Below are positions 7,301 to 14,939 of a DNA stretch of 25,335 nt, piece by piece (position 1 is the stretch's first letter; each line of letters begins with the position of its first letter). The DNA is from UBA9732 sp963609725. Its GTDB lineage: Bacteria; Spirochaetota; Spirochaetia; Sphaerochaetales; Sphaerochaetaceae. Made by a program: the position numbers and the translations under genes. A model generated the notes under the pieces. That model had not been told where the DNA came from. It ran no database searches and was given only the letters and a program-made list of their open reading frames with translations. The stretch spans positions 1 through 25,335 of the forward strand of contig CAVDLI010000015.1 in the NCBI GenBank assembly GCA_963609725.1. The letters run 5' to 3'.

Positions 7301-8608
7301 ATGATTCCAAGGGATAAATATCTACAACAACTAATATTAAATAGAAACAACGGATTTCCCAAAGTAATAACAGGCATTAGAAGATGCGGTAAATCATATC
7401 TTGTAAATGAGATATTTAGAAAGTATCTATTACAGAATGGTGTAAGCGAAGACAATATCCTTATAATTGAACTTGATGATGATAGGAATATTAAATATAG
7501 GGATCCTATATATTTGGGAGAATATGTGAGAGAATATTGCACGGGAAAGGGCCAATGCATTGTCTTTCTTGATGAGATCCAACTTGTATACACAATAATT
7601 AACCCAAACTTGACATCTGGGAAGCACGTTTTAGCCAACAAGACCAATTCTGAAGTAGTATCGTTTGTTGATGTCGTCTTAGGTCTTTCAAGAGAAAAAA
7701 ACATTGACTTGTATGTTTCTGGTTCAAACTCAAAAATGCTTTCTTCTGACATCGTAACAGAATTTAGAGATAAAGCTGTGACAATTCAAGTTTTTCCACT
7801 CTCCTTTAAAGAATACTATGAGTACAAAGGTGGTTCAAAAACAGAAGCAATCTATGAGTATATGCAATATGGAGGAATGCCCCTTGCCGTCTTAAAGGAA
7901 GAGGCTGAACGAAAAGAATACTTAAAAGGTTTGTTTGAAACTACATATTTTAGAGATATTGTTGAGCGAAATAATTTGCGAAAAAGTGGCTCACTGGAAG
8001 AATTGTGCAATATCATAAGTGAAGGAACCGGGACATTGTTGAATGCTGAAAAGATATCAAATACATATCAGAGCATAAAGCATGAAAAGCTGGATTCTCA
8101 GACCGTTGAAAAGTACATTGGATATTTTGTGGAAGCTTTTCTCTTGAAAGAAGCCCGTCGCTACGACTTGAAAGGCCGTACTGAAATTGGTGCGCTTAGG
8201 AAATATTATTTTGCCGATACTGGTTTGCGCAATGCCCGCTTAAACTTTGCTTTTCCTGATGAAGGGCAAATGTTGGAAAACATTGTCTATAACGAATTAA
8301 TCTATAATGGTTATACTGTAAATGTTGGAACATTTGACACAGTTCATAAAAACGAAAAAGGAGAATCCTTTAGAAATACAAATGAAGTAGATTTTTTTGC
8401 CAGAAAAGGGCTTAGACAGTACTATATTCAAGTAACAGCCGATATTTCCAATGCAACGACAAGAGCAAGAGAGCGCAGACCTTATCTAATGCTAAATGAT
8501 CAGGTTCAAAAAATCATTGTCGTCAACAAGCCAATCAATGAAAACCTTGATGAAAGTGGTTTTACAATAATAGGCATTGCTGATTTCTTGCTGCGCTTCA
8601 TCCAATAA
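7301..8608 (+). CDS. AAA-family ATPase with C-terminal DUF4143 domain
   Basis: A 435-residue cytoplasmic protein of the AAA_14/DUF4143 type. Walker A is GIRRCGKS (25-32), Walker B is CIVFLDEIQ (86-94), and a sensor-like VSGSNSKML lies near 165. The C-terminal half holds the DUF4143 region ending in NEVDFF...YYIQVT, reminiscent of a PD-(D/E)XK-like core. These proteins are multicopy and patchily distributed in anaerobes, and their function is not established; links to defence or mobile DNA are speculative. Start: ATG preceded by AAGGTG at proper spacing. The gene stands alone, divergent from the metal ATPase and convergent with the 8744-9646 gene, and is bracketed by near-identical 60-base direct repeats, which points to acquisition or duplication as a unit. 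The frame is complete with no disruption. Confidence 0.88.
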   Translation: MIPRDKYLQQLILNRNNGFPKVITGIRRCGKSYLVNEIFRKYLLQNGVSEDNILIIELDDDRNIKYRDPIYLGEYVREYCTGKGQCIVFLDEIQLVYTIINPNLTSGKHVLANKTNSEVVSFVDVVLGLSREKNIDLYVSGSNSKMLSSDIVTEFRDKAVTIQVFPLSFKEYYEYKGGSKTEAIYEYMQYGGMPLAVLKEEAERKEYLKGLFETTYFRDIVERNNLRKSGSLEELCNIISEGTGTLLNAEKISNTYQSIKHEKLDSQTVEKYIGYFVEAFLLKEARRYDLKGRTEIGALRKYYFADTGLRNARLNFAFPDEGQMLENIVYNELIYNGYTVNVGTFDTVHKNEKGESFRNTNEVDFFARKGLRQYYIQVTADISNATTRARERRPYLMLNDQVQKIIVVNKPINENLDESGFTIIGIADFLLRFIQ

Positions 8609-8651
8609 AATTACAATAGTTCTCCTTTATGTTGAGTACCCATTATTGAAT

Positions 8652-8711
8652 AGAGCAGAGAGGTTCTTGCAAAGCTGCCTTCATTTACAAAACTCATTTT
8701 GCAAAAACCTC
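8652..8711 (+). repeat. Dispersed palindromic element, copy B (right of the ATPase gene)
   Basis: Matches 7131-7190 at 59 of 60 positions, same orientation. Arms are 8659-8673 and 8698-8712. It lies between the convergent AAA/DUF4143 gene and the 8744-9646 gene and might end transcription from either side, although no strong U-tract follows. Confidence 0.85.
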
Positions 8712-8743
8712 CAGAGAAATCTTTTAATATAATGTTTTGACTG

Positions 8744-9646
8744 TTACGTCCATTCCTTTAAGATTTCTGCAATTTCGTTATAATTTTTGACATCGGTCTG
8801 TGTGTGGGTTTTTCTTGTTTCAAATACTTTTTGCGCGTACATGAGAATTATTACAGCTTCCTGTCTATCGCTCATGGAAGAAAGTGCCGTTGTTGTCCAT
8901 TTTGGATGTGCATTTGCGCCGTTTGAGCCTTCGTAATATTTGTATTTCTCAATATTACTTGAAGTTTCCTTGTCCCAGTTTTTTTGCATTTTAGCAATTT
9001 CAGTGGCCCTCTTTTTTGCATTCCAGTTGCGGTCCCAAAGCATTTGAGCAAGTTGTTTATATGTTCCACCGTAAATTACATTACTAGGAATTGTGTCACA
9101 TGCTATTCTGCCGTAGCTTATTGCTGCATTGTCGTTTCCAAAACTCAAAGGCTTTCCTGGTAATGATTTATAGAGAACAGCTAGAACATACCACGCTTCA
9201 GAACTGTCAAGACATTCTAAGTTGTCAATCATGTATTGCAGGTCTTGAACCATTGGTTTTGCTTTTGCAAGTGAGTCAAAAACGCCTTTTGTTTGTCCCC
9301 AACGGCCAATATTTGAGCATTTCCAAAGATATCCTTGGGCTGTAGGGTACTCTTCTATTGAGTCTATTGCGTATTGTTCTCCTTCCTCATAGATTGCAAA
9401 TCTTGTAGCTTTGTCTTTTTTATCAACAGCATCACCAAGGTCAACGCAAATACGTGAAAGCCTCCATAATACATTGGCTTTTTCTTCGCCTTCCTTTGCT
9501 TGCCCAAGCATTGTTTGTAATTTGTCATATACTTCTTGGTCGTGTTCATCGGTCAAATAAAGAGTATCGACTTCTGTAAAATCTAGTGCTGCAAATGCAA
9601 AAGAGCATACCAAAAAAATAGCTAATAAAAGTGTAAGTTTTTTCAT
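8744..9646 (-). CDS. Exported helical-repeat (TPR-like) protein
   Basis: A 300-residue protein with a clear signal peptide: two Lys, a hydrophobic core, and a likely cleavage near AFA-AL around residue 20. No lipobox Cys is seen, so it is probably periplasmic. The mature part is all helical in appearance, with repeating Leu/Ala/Tyr/Trp positions (LWRLSRICVDLG, QGYLWKCSNIGRW, AWYVLAVLYKSL) typical of tetratricopeptide-like proteins. I do not recognise a specific function. Start: ATG after GGGAGAC. It begins 47 bases after hydA on the same strand with no obvious terminator between, so it may be the last gene of the hydrogenase transcript, though nothing in the protein suggests a redox role. Confidence 0.7.
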   Translation of the reverse strand: MKKLTLLLAIFLVCSFAFAALDFTEVDTLYLTDEHDQEVYDKLQTMLGQAKEGEEKANVLWRLSRICVDLGDAVDKKDKATRFAIYEEGEQYAIDSIEEYPTAQGYLWKCSNIGRWGQTKGVFDSLAKAKPMVQDLQYMIDNLECLDSSEAWYVLAVLYKSLPGKPLSFGNDNAAISYGRIACDTIPSNVIYGGTYKQLAQMLWDRNWNAKKRATEIAKMQKNWDKETSSNIEKYKYYEGSNGANAHPKWTTTALSSMSDRQEAVIILMYAQKVFETRKTHTQTDVKNYNEIAEILKEWT

Positions 9647-9693
9647 TGTTTGTCTCCCTGTGTATTTAAGGTTTTTGTCGTTTGTTCTTATTA

Positions 9694-11469
9694 CTAAGCG
9701 TGAATCTTTGGAAAAGGCTCGCGTTTTTCATAAGTTGTGTGCAAAAGTTCATGAGCTTTATGTGAGTTAGGCGCTCCCAAGAAACTTGCATAAAGTTCTT
9801 TCAACTGCGGGTTATTGTGTGATTGCCTTAGAACTTGTCTTTCATCTTCACTATAAAGGGCTGCAGCTCTTTTTGCTTTGTATGTGTCAATGATGTCAGC
9901 ATCTTCATTTGGCAAGAAGCATTCATGAACAAAAGGTTGTCCTCCGCCGTTTATACAACCACCAGGGCATCCCATTATTTCAATGAAAGTATACTTGGAT
10001 TTTCCTTGTGCAATTTCATCCATTAGAACTTTAGCATTCTTCATCCCACTAGCAACAGCTACATTGATATCTTTTCCATTGATATTAATGCTAGCTTCTC
10101 TTATTCCTTCAAAACCTCTTACAGATTCAAATTTAATACCCTCATGTTCTTTGCCGGTGAGTTCAAAGTACGCAGTTCTTAAAGCTGCTTCCATAACGCC
10201 ACCAGTTACTCCAAAGATAACACCAGCTCCTGTGTAATCACCAACAATGTAATTGTCAAACTCTTCATCTGGAAGTCTCTTGAACCTAATGCCACTTCTT
10301 CTAATAAGTTTTCCAAGTTCACGGGTAGTAAGGACAGCATCAACGTCTTTAATACCTTCTGTAACTAATTGAGGGCGTTCTTTCTCAAACTTCTTAGCCG
10401 TACACGGCATAATAGAGACAACAAACATGTCTTCAGGTTTAATACCAATCTTTGGAGCATAGAAATGCTTTAGTATTGCTCCAAACATCTCATGAGGAGA
10501 TTTGCAACTTGAAAGATGATCAAGGCAGTTTCCATAGTAATATTCTGCAAAATTAATCCATCCCGGAGAACAAGAAGTAATCATTGGGAGAGGTCCATTA
10601 TTCTTAATTCTTCCAATAAGTTCATTTGCTTCTTCCATGATTGTTAAATCAGCTGCATAATCAGTATCAAATACTTTCTTAAAACCAAGTCTTCTTAAAG
10701 CTGCAACCATCTTGCCTGTTACAGGAGTTCCAATTGGCATTCCAAATTCTTCACCAAGTGCGGCTCTAACTGCAGGAGCTGTTTGCACAACTACATACTT
10801 ACCATTTTGGAATGCTTTATCTACTAAGTCAATTTCACTTTTTTCAATCAAAGCACCGGTTGGACATACATTTACGCATTGCCCGCACATAATACAAGGC
10901 GAGTCTTTAATAAGTCTATTGAAAGCAGGCGATACTATTGTCTTAAAACCTCTGTGTTCAAATCCAAGAACGCCATTTCCATGCGCATTTTGACAGCGTG
11001 CAACACAACGGCCACAAAGAATACATTTTGAAGTGTCTCTTACAATAGACGGATTAAAATGGTCATATGTGGTTGGCGTTTTTTCTCCAACATACATATT
11101 TTCTCTTGCACCTGTTATTTGGGCTGCATGCAAAAGCTCACAGTGTCCATTTTTCTCACATTGTTGACAATTAACAGAGTGGTTTGAAAGCAAAAGTTCA
11201 ACAGAAGTTCTTCTTGCCGATGTTGCTCGTGGAGATGAAATAATGACTTCCAAGCCCTCTGATACTGGATATACGCAAGAAGCTACAAGTCTGCTGACAC
11301 CAACGACTTCAACTAAGCATACTCTGCATGAACCTCTATTACATTCGCCATGGTTGTAAGAACAAAGGGTTGGAATCTCATACCCACACCATCTAGCTGC
11401 TTCCAAAATGGTGAGACCTTCTTCTACTTGATAAGGCTTTCCTTCTATTTTTATATTCACTAATGCCAT
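9694..11469 (-). CDS. hydA: [FeFe]-hydrogenase catalytic subunit HydA (HndD-like)
   Basis: A 591-residue cytoplasmic hydrogenase. In order: an N-terminal [2Fe-2S] domain (Cys at about 36, 43, 48, 51, 65), a HxxxCxxCxxxxxC cluster (97-110), two [4Fe-4S] ferredoxin motifs (149-159 and 192-202), then the H-cluster domain with L1 TSCSPGW (298-304), L2 MPCTAKKFE (354-362) and L3 around C501/C505, and a small-subunit-like C-terminus. With HydB and HydC it would couple H2 with NADH (or NADPH) and ferredoxin, possibly by electron bifurcation. L1 has Ser at 301 where CpI has a second Cys. The longer open frame starts at a TTG, but GGAGGT lies seven bases before the ATG at 11467-11469, so that ATG is chosen. 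It follows hydB by 14 bases. Confidence 0.93.
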   Translation of the reverse strand: MALVNIKIEGKPYQVEEGLTILEAARWCGYEIPTLCSYNHGECNRGSCRVCLVEVVGVSRLVASCVYPVSEGLEVIISSPRATSARRTSVELLLSNHSVNCQQCEKNGHCELLHAAQITGARENMYVGEKTPTTYDHFNPSIVRDTSKCILCGRCVARCQNAHGNGVLGFEHRGFKTIVSPAFNRLIKDSPCIMCGQCVNVCPTGALIEKSEIDLVDKAFQNGKYVVVQTAPAVRAALGEEFGMPIGTPVTGKMVAALRRLGFKKVFDTDYAADLTIMEEANELIGRIKNNGPLPMITSCSPGWINFAEYYYGNCLDHLSSCKSPHEMFGAILKHFYAPKIGIKPEDMFVVSIMPCTAKKFEKERPQLVTEGIKDVDAVLTTRELGKLIRRSGIRFKRLPDEEFDNYIVGDYTGAGVIFGVTGGVMEAALRTAYFELTGKEHEGIKFESVRGFEGIREASININGKDINVAVASGMKNAKVLMDEIAQGKSKYTFIEIMGCPGGCINGGGQPFVHECFLPNEDADIIDTYKAKRAAALYSEDERQVLRQSHNNPQLKELYASFLGAPNSHKAHELLHTTYEKREPFPKIHA

Positions 11470-11483
11470 AGTACTTACCTCCA

Positions 11484-13346
11484 TCAAATTCTATCAATTG
11501 CACCAAATCTACATGTGCTTTGACACATGCCACACTTAATGCACTTGTTTTGGTCTATAGCAAATGGGGACTTTATTACACCCACAATAGCTTCTACTGG
11601 ACAATGTCTTGCACAGGCCGAGCATCCTTTACATCTATCAGGGCTTATTACATACATCATTAGATTTTTGCACACATGGGCATGGCATTTCTTTTCTTTA
11701 ACATGCTCTATGTATTCATTTCTAAAATTCTTAAGTGTTGACAGGACAGGATTTGCTGCCGTTTGACCTAAAGCACATAGAGCTCCAACATGTATGTTAG
11801 AAGCAAGGACATCGAGCTGCTCAATATCATCCATTGTGCCTTTGCCATCACAAATCCTTTCAAGAATTTCAAGCATTCTCTTGGTTCCAATACGGCAATG
11901 CGAGCATTTTCCACAGGATTCATCACAAATAAATTCCATGTAGAATTTTGCAACATCTACCATACAGTTGTCTTCATCCATGACAATTGCACCGCCTGAG
12001 CCCATCATTGAGCCACGCTCTCTCAAAGTGTCAAAATCAATTTCTGTATCAAGATCTTTTTCTGTGAGACACCCGCCAGAAGGGCCACCAGTTTGAATTG
12101 CTTTGAATTTTTTGCCGTTAGGAATACCCCCTCCAATGTCATAAATCAATTCTCTAAGTGTTGTACCCATTGGAACTTCTACAAGACCAACATTGTTAAT
12201 CTTTCCGCCCAAAGCAAATACTTTTGTGCCTTTTGAGCCGGCTGTTCCAAGCGTTGCAAAAACTTTTGCGCCGTTTCTTAAAATGTAAGGGACAACCGCT
12301 AAAGTTTCTACGTTATTGACAATTGTTGGACAGTCCCAAAGTCCTTTGACTGCAGGAAATGGTGGTCTTGGACGGGGCATTCCACGCTGACCTTGAATTG
12401 AGTTCAAAAGTGCTGTTTCTTCACCGCAAACAAAAGCTCCTGCACCAAGTCTAATATGTGCATGGAAAGAGAAATCTGTTCCAAGAATGTTATCCCCCAA
12501 AAGCCCCAACTCTTCAGCCTGTTTTATTGCAAGTTGAATTCTGTGAACTGCAATAGGATATTCAGCTCTAATATAGAAATATCCGTTTTGCGCTCCAATT
12601 GCGTAACCTGCAATCATCATGCCTTCAAGCACAGCAAGAGGGTTGCCTTCCAAGATTGATCTATCCATGAAAGCGCCGGGGTCCCCTTCATCTCCATTAC
12701 ACACGACATACTTTTCACCATCAGGCTGATTATAAGCAAATTGCCATTTTTTGCCGGTTGGGAAGCCTGCTCCACCACGACCCCTTAATCCCGATTCTAA
12801 CACTTGGTCAATTACAGCCTGTCTCTCCATCTTTAATGCTTTTGCAAGACCTGCAAATGCACCAGCGCCCAATGCTTCGTTGATGTTTTCAGGGTCAATC
12901 ATTCCACATTCTTCAAGTGCAATTCTGTGTTGTTTTTTGTAAAAGTTTATGTCGTCTTGTTTTGCAACTTTTTCATGAGTGGCTGGGTCTACATACAAAA
13001 GGCGTTCCACAATTTCATTGCCAATTAAATCTTTTTCAACAATTTCATCAACATCATCAATTGTGACACCTCTATAAAGTGTGTCTTCTGGGAAAATTTT
13101 TACGAAAGGCCCTTGAGAACAGAAACCAAAGCAACCTACTTGGTTTACTGTTATGCGGTTTGAGAGTCCTTTCTCTTTCACAAGTTTTTCAAATTTTTCT
13201 CTTATGTGGGCCGAGTTTGATGAAAGGCACCCTGTTCCTCCACAAAGAACTACAGCTCTTTTTCCACCTTCTCCTTGAAACTTAGAAGCAAGGCACACAG
13301 CACAATCATGTTGTTTTGAATATAATTCTTCAAAGGATTTTATCAT
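11484..13346 (-). CDS. hydB: Hydrogenase NAD(P)H-binding flavoprotein subunit HydB (HndC/NuoF-like)
   Basis: A 620-residue subunit. An N-terminal thioredoxin-like [2Fe-2S] domain (CGGTGC...CFGFC) precedes the NuoF-type core with the FMN/NADH motifs GLRGRGGAGFPTGKKW and NGDEGDPGAFMD, an SLBB region, and the CxxCxxC cluster (SCGKCSHC) with a distal Cys. The C-terminus adds two [4Fe-4S] motifs, CKGCSACARHC and CIKCGMCQSTC. It oxidises NAD(P)H and passes electrons to HydA, or the reverse. The extra Fe-S tail is typical of hydrogenase HydB and absent from respiratory NuoF. The ATG at 13344-13346 has GAGGAG upstream and overlaps the end of hydC by 17 bases, indicating translational coupling; the longer upstream frame is rejected. 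Confidence 0.93.
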   Translation of the reverse strand: MIKSFEELYSKQHDCAVCLASKFQGEGGKRAVVLCGGTGCLSSNSAHIREKFEKLVKEKGLSNRITVNQVGCFGFCSQGPFVKIFPEDTLYRGVTIDDVDEIVEKDLIGNEIVERLLYVDPATHEKVAKQDDINFYKKQHRIALEECGMIDPENINEALGAGAFAGLAKALKMERQAVIDQVLESGLRGRGGAGFPTGKKWQFAYNQPDGEKYVVCNGDEGDPGAFMDRSILEGNPLAVLEGMMIAGYAIGAQNGYFYIRAEYPIAVHRIQLAIKQAEELGLLGDNILGTDFSFHAHIRLGAGAFVCGEETALLNSIQGQRGMPRPRPPFPAVKGLWDCPTIVNNVETLAVVPYILRNGAKVFATLGTAGSKGTKVFALGGKINNVGLVEVPMGTTLRELIYDIGGGIPNGKKFKAIQTGGPSGGCLTEKDLDTEIDFDTLRERGSMMGSGGAIVMDEDNCMVDVAKFYMEFICDESCGKCSHCRIGTKRMLEILERICDGKGTMDDIEQLDVLASNIHVGALCALGQTAANPVLSTLKNFRNEYIEHVKEKKCHAHVCKNLMMYVISPDRCKGCSACARHCPVEAIVGVIKSPFAIDQNKCIKCGMCQSTCRFGAIDRI

Positions 13347-13833
13347 TGTTTTTCTCCTCAAGAGCCATAAGCTCGTCAAGTATTTCAGGTACAGCATTAA
13401 TTTGAACTTTTGGATAAACTTTGCCGTTTATTGAAACAGCAGGTGCTATTCCGCAGGCACCCAAGCAACGTAAGGCATCAAGAGTGAACATTCCGTCTTC
13501 TGTTGTTTCACCCGGTTTTATCTTTAATATTTCTGAAAATTTATCTATTACTTGCTGAGCGCCTTTGACATAACAGGCTGTTCCTAAGCAACAACCAATT
13601 ACATACTTGCCTTTTGGTTGAAGAGAGAAAAAAGAGTAGAAAGAGACTACTCCGTAAATTTCTGCCACACTGATTCCTGTATTTTTAGAAACTAGTTCTT
13701 GCACTTCAAGAGGAATATACCCATATTCTTTTTGGATATCGCTCAAAATCATCATTAGCGGAGTTTTCTCATTAGCATATCTAGCACAGATTTCATTGAT
13801 TTTAACAACCGCGGTTTCACTTAAGTGAGCCAT
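13330..13833 (-). CDS. hydC: Hydrogenase [2Fe-2S] subunit HydC (HndA/NuoE-like)
   Basis: A 167-residue thioredoxin-like subunit that carries one [2Fe-2S] cluster on CLGTAC (Cys-x4-Cys) and CLGAC (Cys-x3-Cys). Length and motif spacing are normal for NuoE/HndA. It is the small electron-transfer subunit of the trimeric hydrogenase. The open frame extends five codons to a TTG, but GGAGG (13842-13846) lies correctly before the ATG at 13831-13833. It is the first gene of the operon, with a promoter at 13867-13895 and a leader of about 27 bases. Confidence 0.92.
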   Translation of the reverse strand: MAHLSETAVVKINEICARYANEKTPLMMILSDIQKEYGYIPLEVQELVSKNTGISVAEIYGVVSFYSFFSLQPKGKYVIGCCLGTACYVKGAQQVIDKFSEILKIKPGETTEDGMFTLDALRCLGACGIAPAVSINGKVYPKVQINAVPEILDELMALEEKNNDKIL

Positions 13834-13866
13834 TTCTAAAACCTCCAATCTAAATGGTTGTAAATA

Positions 13867-13895
13867 ATTATGAACTACCTCGAACGGTCATGCAA
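13867..13895 (-). promoter_or_regulatory. Sigma-70 promoter of the hydCBA operon
   Basis: Minus strand TTGCAT (13895-13890), a 17-base spacer, CATAAT (13872-13867). Predicted start near 13860, about 27 bases before the hydC ATG. Confidence 0.65.
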
Positions 13896-13958
13896 ATAAA
13901 ATTGTTTATAATTTTGCCACTATTTTTTTTGAATTGTAGTAAGCACAAAGCCAAAGTC

Positions 13959-14043
13959 AAAATAGACCATTTTGCCTCTTGTTTGGCAAAAAAGGTCTAA
14001 AAATAGACCAAAATGCCAATTTCCAATCAAAATGGTCTATTTT
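13959..14043. repeat. Four-site TAGACC/GGTCTA inverted array upstream of hydC
   Basis: AAAATAGACCATTTTG (13959-13974) and CAAAATGGTCTATTTT (14028-14043) are perfect 16-base inverted repeats. Between them lie a second GGTCTA-AAAA-TAGACC pair (about 13994-14009) and a TTTTGCC/GGCAAAA hairpin (13970-13991). Spacing between sites is regular, and the block starts about 64 bases upstream of the hydC -35, where an activator or looping repressor could act. It could also be a decayed palindromic element. Confidence 0.75.
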
Positions 14044-14152
14044 TCATATTAGAGTTGTCAAGAAACTCCATTTTTACGCTAGAGCCATGAAAGCCAATAA
14101 CATTTTTAGATAACACTTTGAGACAATATTTTGAAACAATATCTTTAGACAA

Positions 14153-14182
14153 CAAAAAAACCGCTGGAGCGACCAGCGGTTT
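14153..14182 (-). terminator. Rho-independent terminator of the small ribosomal protein gene
   Basis: AAACCGCTGG (14158-14167), loop AGCGA, CCAGCGGTTT (14173-14182): a perfect 10-bp stem, followed on the minus strand by a run of T. It begins 20 bases after the stop codon of the 14202-14291 gene. Confidence 0.92.
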
Positions 14183-14201
14183 AAGATTGCGTGAAGAAAG
14201 A

Positions 14202-14291
14202 TTACTTCTTCTTATGTCTCATCATTCTGAGCTTTTTCTTTCTTTTATGTGTAGCAATCTTATGCTTTTTTCTTTTTCTTCCACAAGGCAC
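14202..14291 (-). CDS. Small basic ribosomal protein, AURKAIP1/COX24 (bS22-like) family
   Basis: A 29-residue, extremely basic protein that begins MPCGRKRKKHKIATHKRKKK and ends RHKKK, read from a GTG at 14289-14291 to a TAA at 14202-14204. The G-K-K-R-K-x-H-K-x-x-T-H-K-R-K-K-x-L-R core is the AURKAIP1/COX24 domain, found in tiny bacterial proteins and in the mitochondrial small ribosomal subunit; mycobacterial bS22 is a relative that binds near the decoding region. AAGGAG sits seven bases before the GTG. The gene has its own promoter and a strong terminator, so it is a real single-gene transcript despite its size. It lies divergent from rpsF. The ribosomal location in this organism is inferred. 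Confidence 0.85.
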   Translation of the reverse strand: MPCGRKRKKHKIATHKRKKKLRMMRHKKK

Positions 14292-14306
14292 TGCAGAACT
14301 CCTTAT

Positions 14307-14322
14307 GTCCTCCAATGAGGAC
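14307..14322 (-). other. Leader hairpin carrying a second GGAGG, bS22-like gene
   Basis: GTCCTC-CAAT-GAGGAC is a perfect 6-bp stem just upstream of the AAGGAG site of the small gene. On the minus strand one arm contains GGAGG, so the hairpin could hold or release a competing ribosome site. A regulatory role is inferred. Confidence 0.4.
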
Positions 14323-14342
14323 TATTTGTAATTACGAGCCAC

Positions 14343-14372
14343 ATTATCTGTATTTTTAGCTTAAAAGGTCAA
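14343..14372 (-). promoter_or_regulatory. Promoter of the bS22-like gene
   Basis: Minus strand TTGACC (14372-14367), an 18-base spacer, GATAAT (14348-14343). Both hexamers match consensus at five of six positions. Confidence 0.65.
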
Positions 14373-14456
14373 TAGCACTAAACCTTTTTTCAAAAATCTT
14401 TTTTAGAAGGCCGGTTAGCAAGTTTTGCTATAGCAATATTTATAGTAGTAGGTTCA

Positions 14457-14486
14457 TTGACTAGAAAAGCCATAGAATGATATTCT
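14457..14486 (+). promoter_or_regulatory. Candidate promoter of the rpsF operon
   Basis: TTGACT (14457-14462), 18-base spacer, TATTCT (14481-14486), the latter preceded by a TG-like base pair. A 12-base palindrome, TTGCTATAGCAA, lies just upstream at 14425-14436. The leader would be about 50 bases. Confidence 0.5.
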
Positions 14487-14500
14487 AAGGACACCTCTTT

Positions 14501-14544
14501 ATCCATCGTTGATGGATCATTTTTAAGTCCGTAAGGAGGAACCC
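14501..14544 (+). promoter_or_regulatory. rpsF leader hairpin, possible S6:S18 autoregulatory site
   Basis: ATCCATC-GTT-GATGGAT (14501-14517) is a 7-bp stem followed by CATTTTTAAG and then GTCCG-TAAGGAGG, so a CCG lies directly before the ribosome binding site. In several phyla the S6:S18 pair represses its own mRNA through a leader motif with a conserved CCG near a stem. The resemblance is partial; I could not fold the exact published motif by eye. Confidence 0.35.
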
Positions 14545-14820
14545 ATGAGAGATTATGAGTTCACTGTCATTTTTGGAGCAAATGAAGAAATGACAGAAAA
14601 AGGCTTGGAGATTGTCTCCAATGCATTGAAGGCTGCTGATGCACAAATTGCAAAGCAGGAAGATATGGGCGTGAAAAATCTCGCCTATACAATCAAGAAA
14701 CAGGATAAGGGCCACTATTATTATTTTGAGCTCTCTGCAGAACCTCAGAGCATCAATAAGATGTCAGCTGAGTTCTTGTTGGAATCTTCCATCCTCAAGC
14801 ACTTGTTTGTAGTAAAATAA
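14545..14820 (+). CDS. rpsF: 30S ribosomal protein bS6
   Basis: A 91-residue bS6 with the family start MRDYEFTVIF and the conserved KNLAYTIKKQDKGHYYYFEL block. It binds bS18 on the platform of the small subunit. Slightly shorter than many bS6 proteins, with no acidic C-terminal extension. Start: ATG after AAGGAGG. First gene of the cluster rpsF-ssb-rpsR, an arrangement widely conserved in bacteria. Confidence 0.97.
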   Translation: MRDYEFTVIFGANEEMTEKGLEIVSNALKAADAQIAKQEDMGVKNLAYTIKKQDKGHYYYFELSAEPQSINKMSAEFLLESSILKHLFVVK

Positions 14821-14850
14821 TAAGTAGACAGAGTTATCGGTTTAGAGTGT

Positions 14851-14905
14851 TGGTTTTGGGCAAATCCATGCAATTCCAAGAGTAAGTGCAATTTTGCAAA
14901 AACCA
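14851..14905. repeat. Divergent palindromic element between rpsF and ssb
   Basis: TGGTTTTGGGCAAA (14851-14864) is inverted against TTTTGCAAAAACCA (about 14892-14905) with a small bulge. The right arm carries the TTTTGCAAAAACC of the dispersed family, with TGG/CCA in place of GAGG/CCTC. Confidence 0.45.
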
Positions 14906-14939
14906 TTAGAAAAATCACAAAATTTAACAGGAGTGAACA

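Noticed and set aside
7131..8711. Composite transposon or insertion sequence around the AAA/DUF4143 gene
   Set aside because: The repeats are 60 bases with no transposase, no target duplication was seen, and the same element occurs alone elsewhere in the window.
9694..13833. Respiratory complex I subunits NuoE, NuoF, NuoG
   Set aside because: The large subunit has the H-cluster motifs L1-L3 and the flavoprotein has an extra two-cluster ferredoxin tail, both marks of a [FeFe]-hydrogenase; no membrane complex I genes are present.
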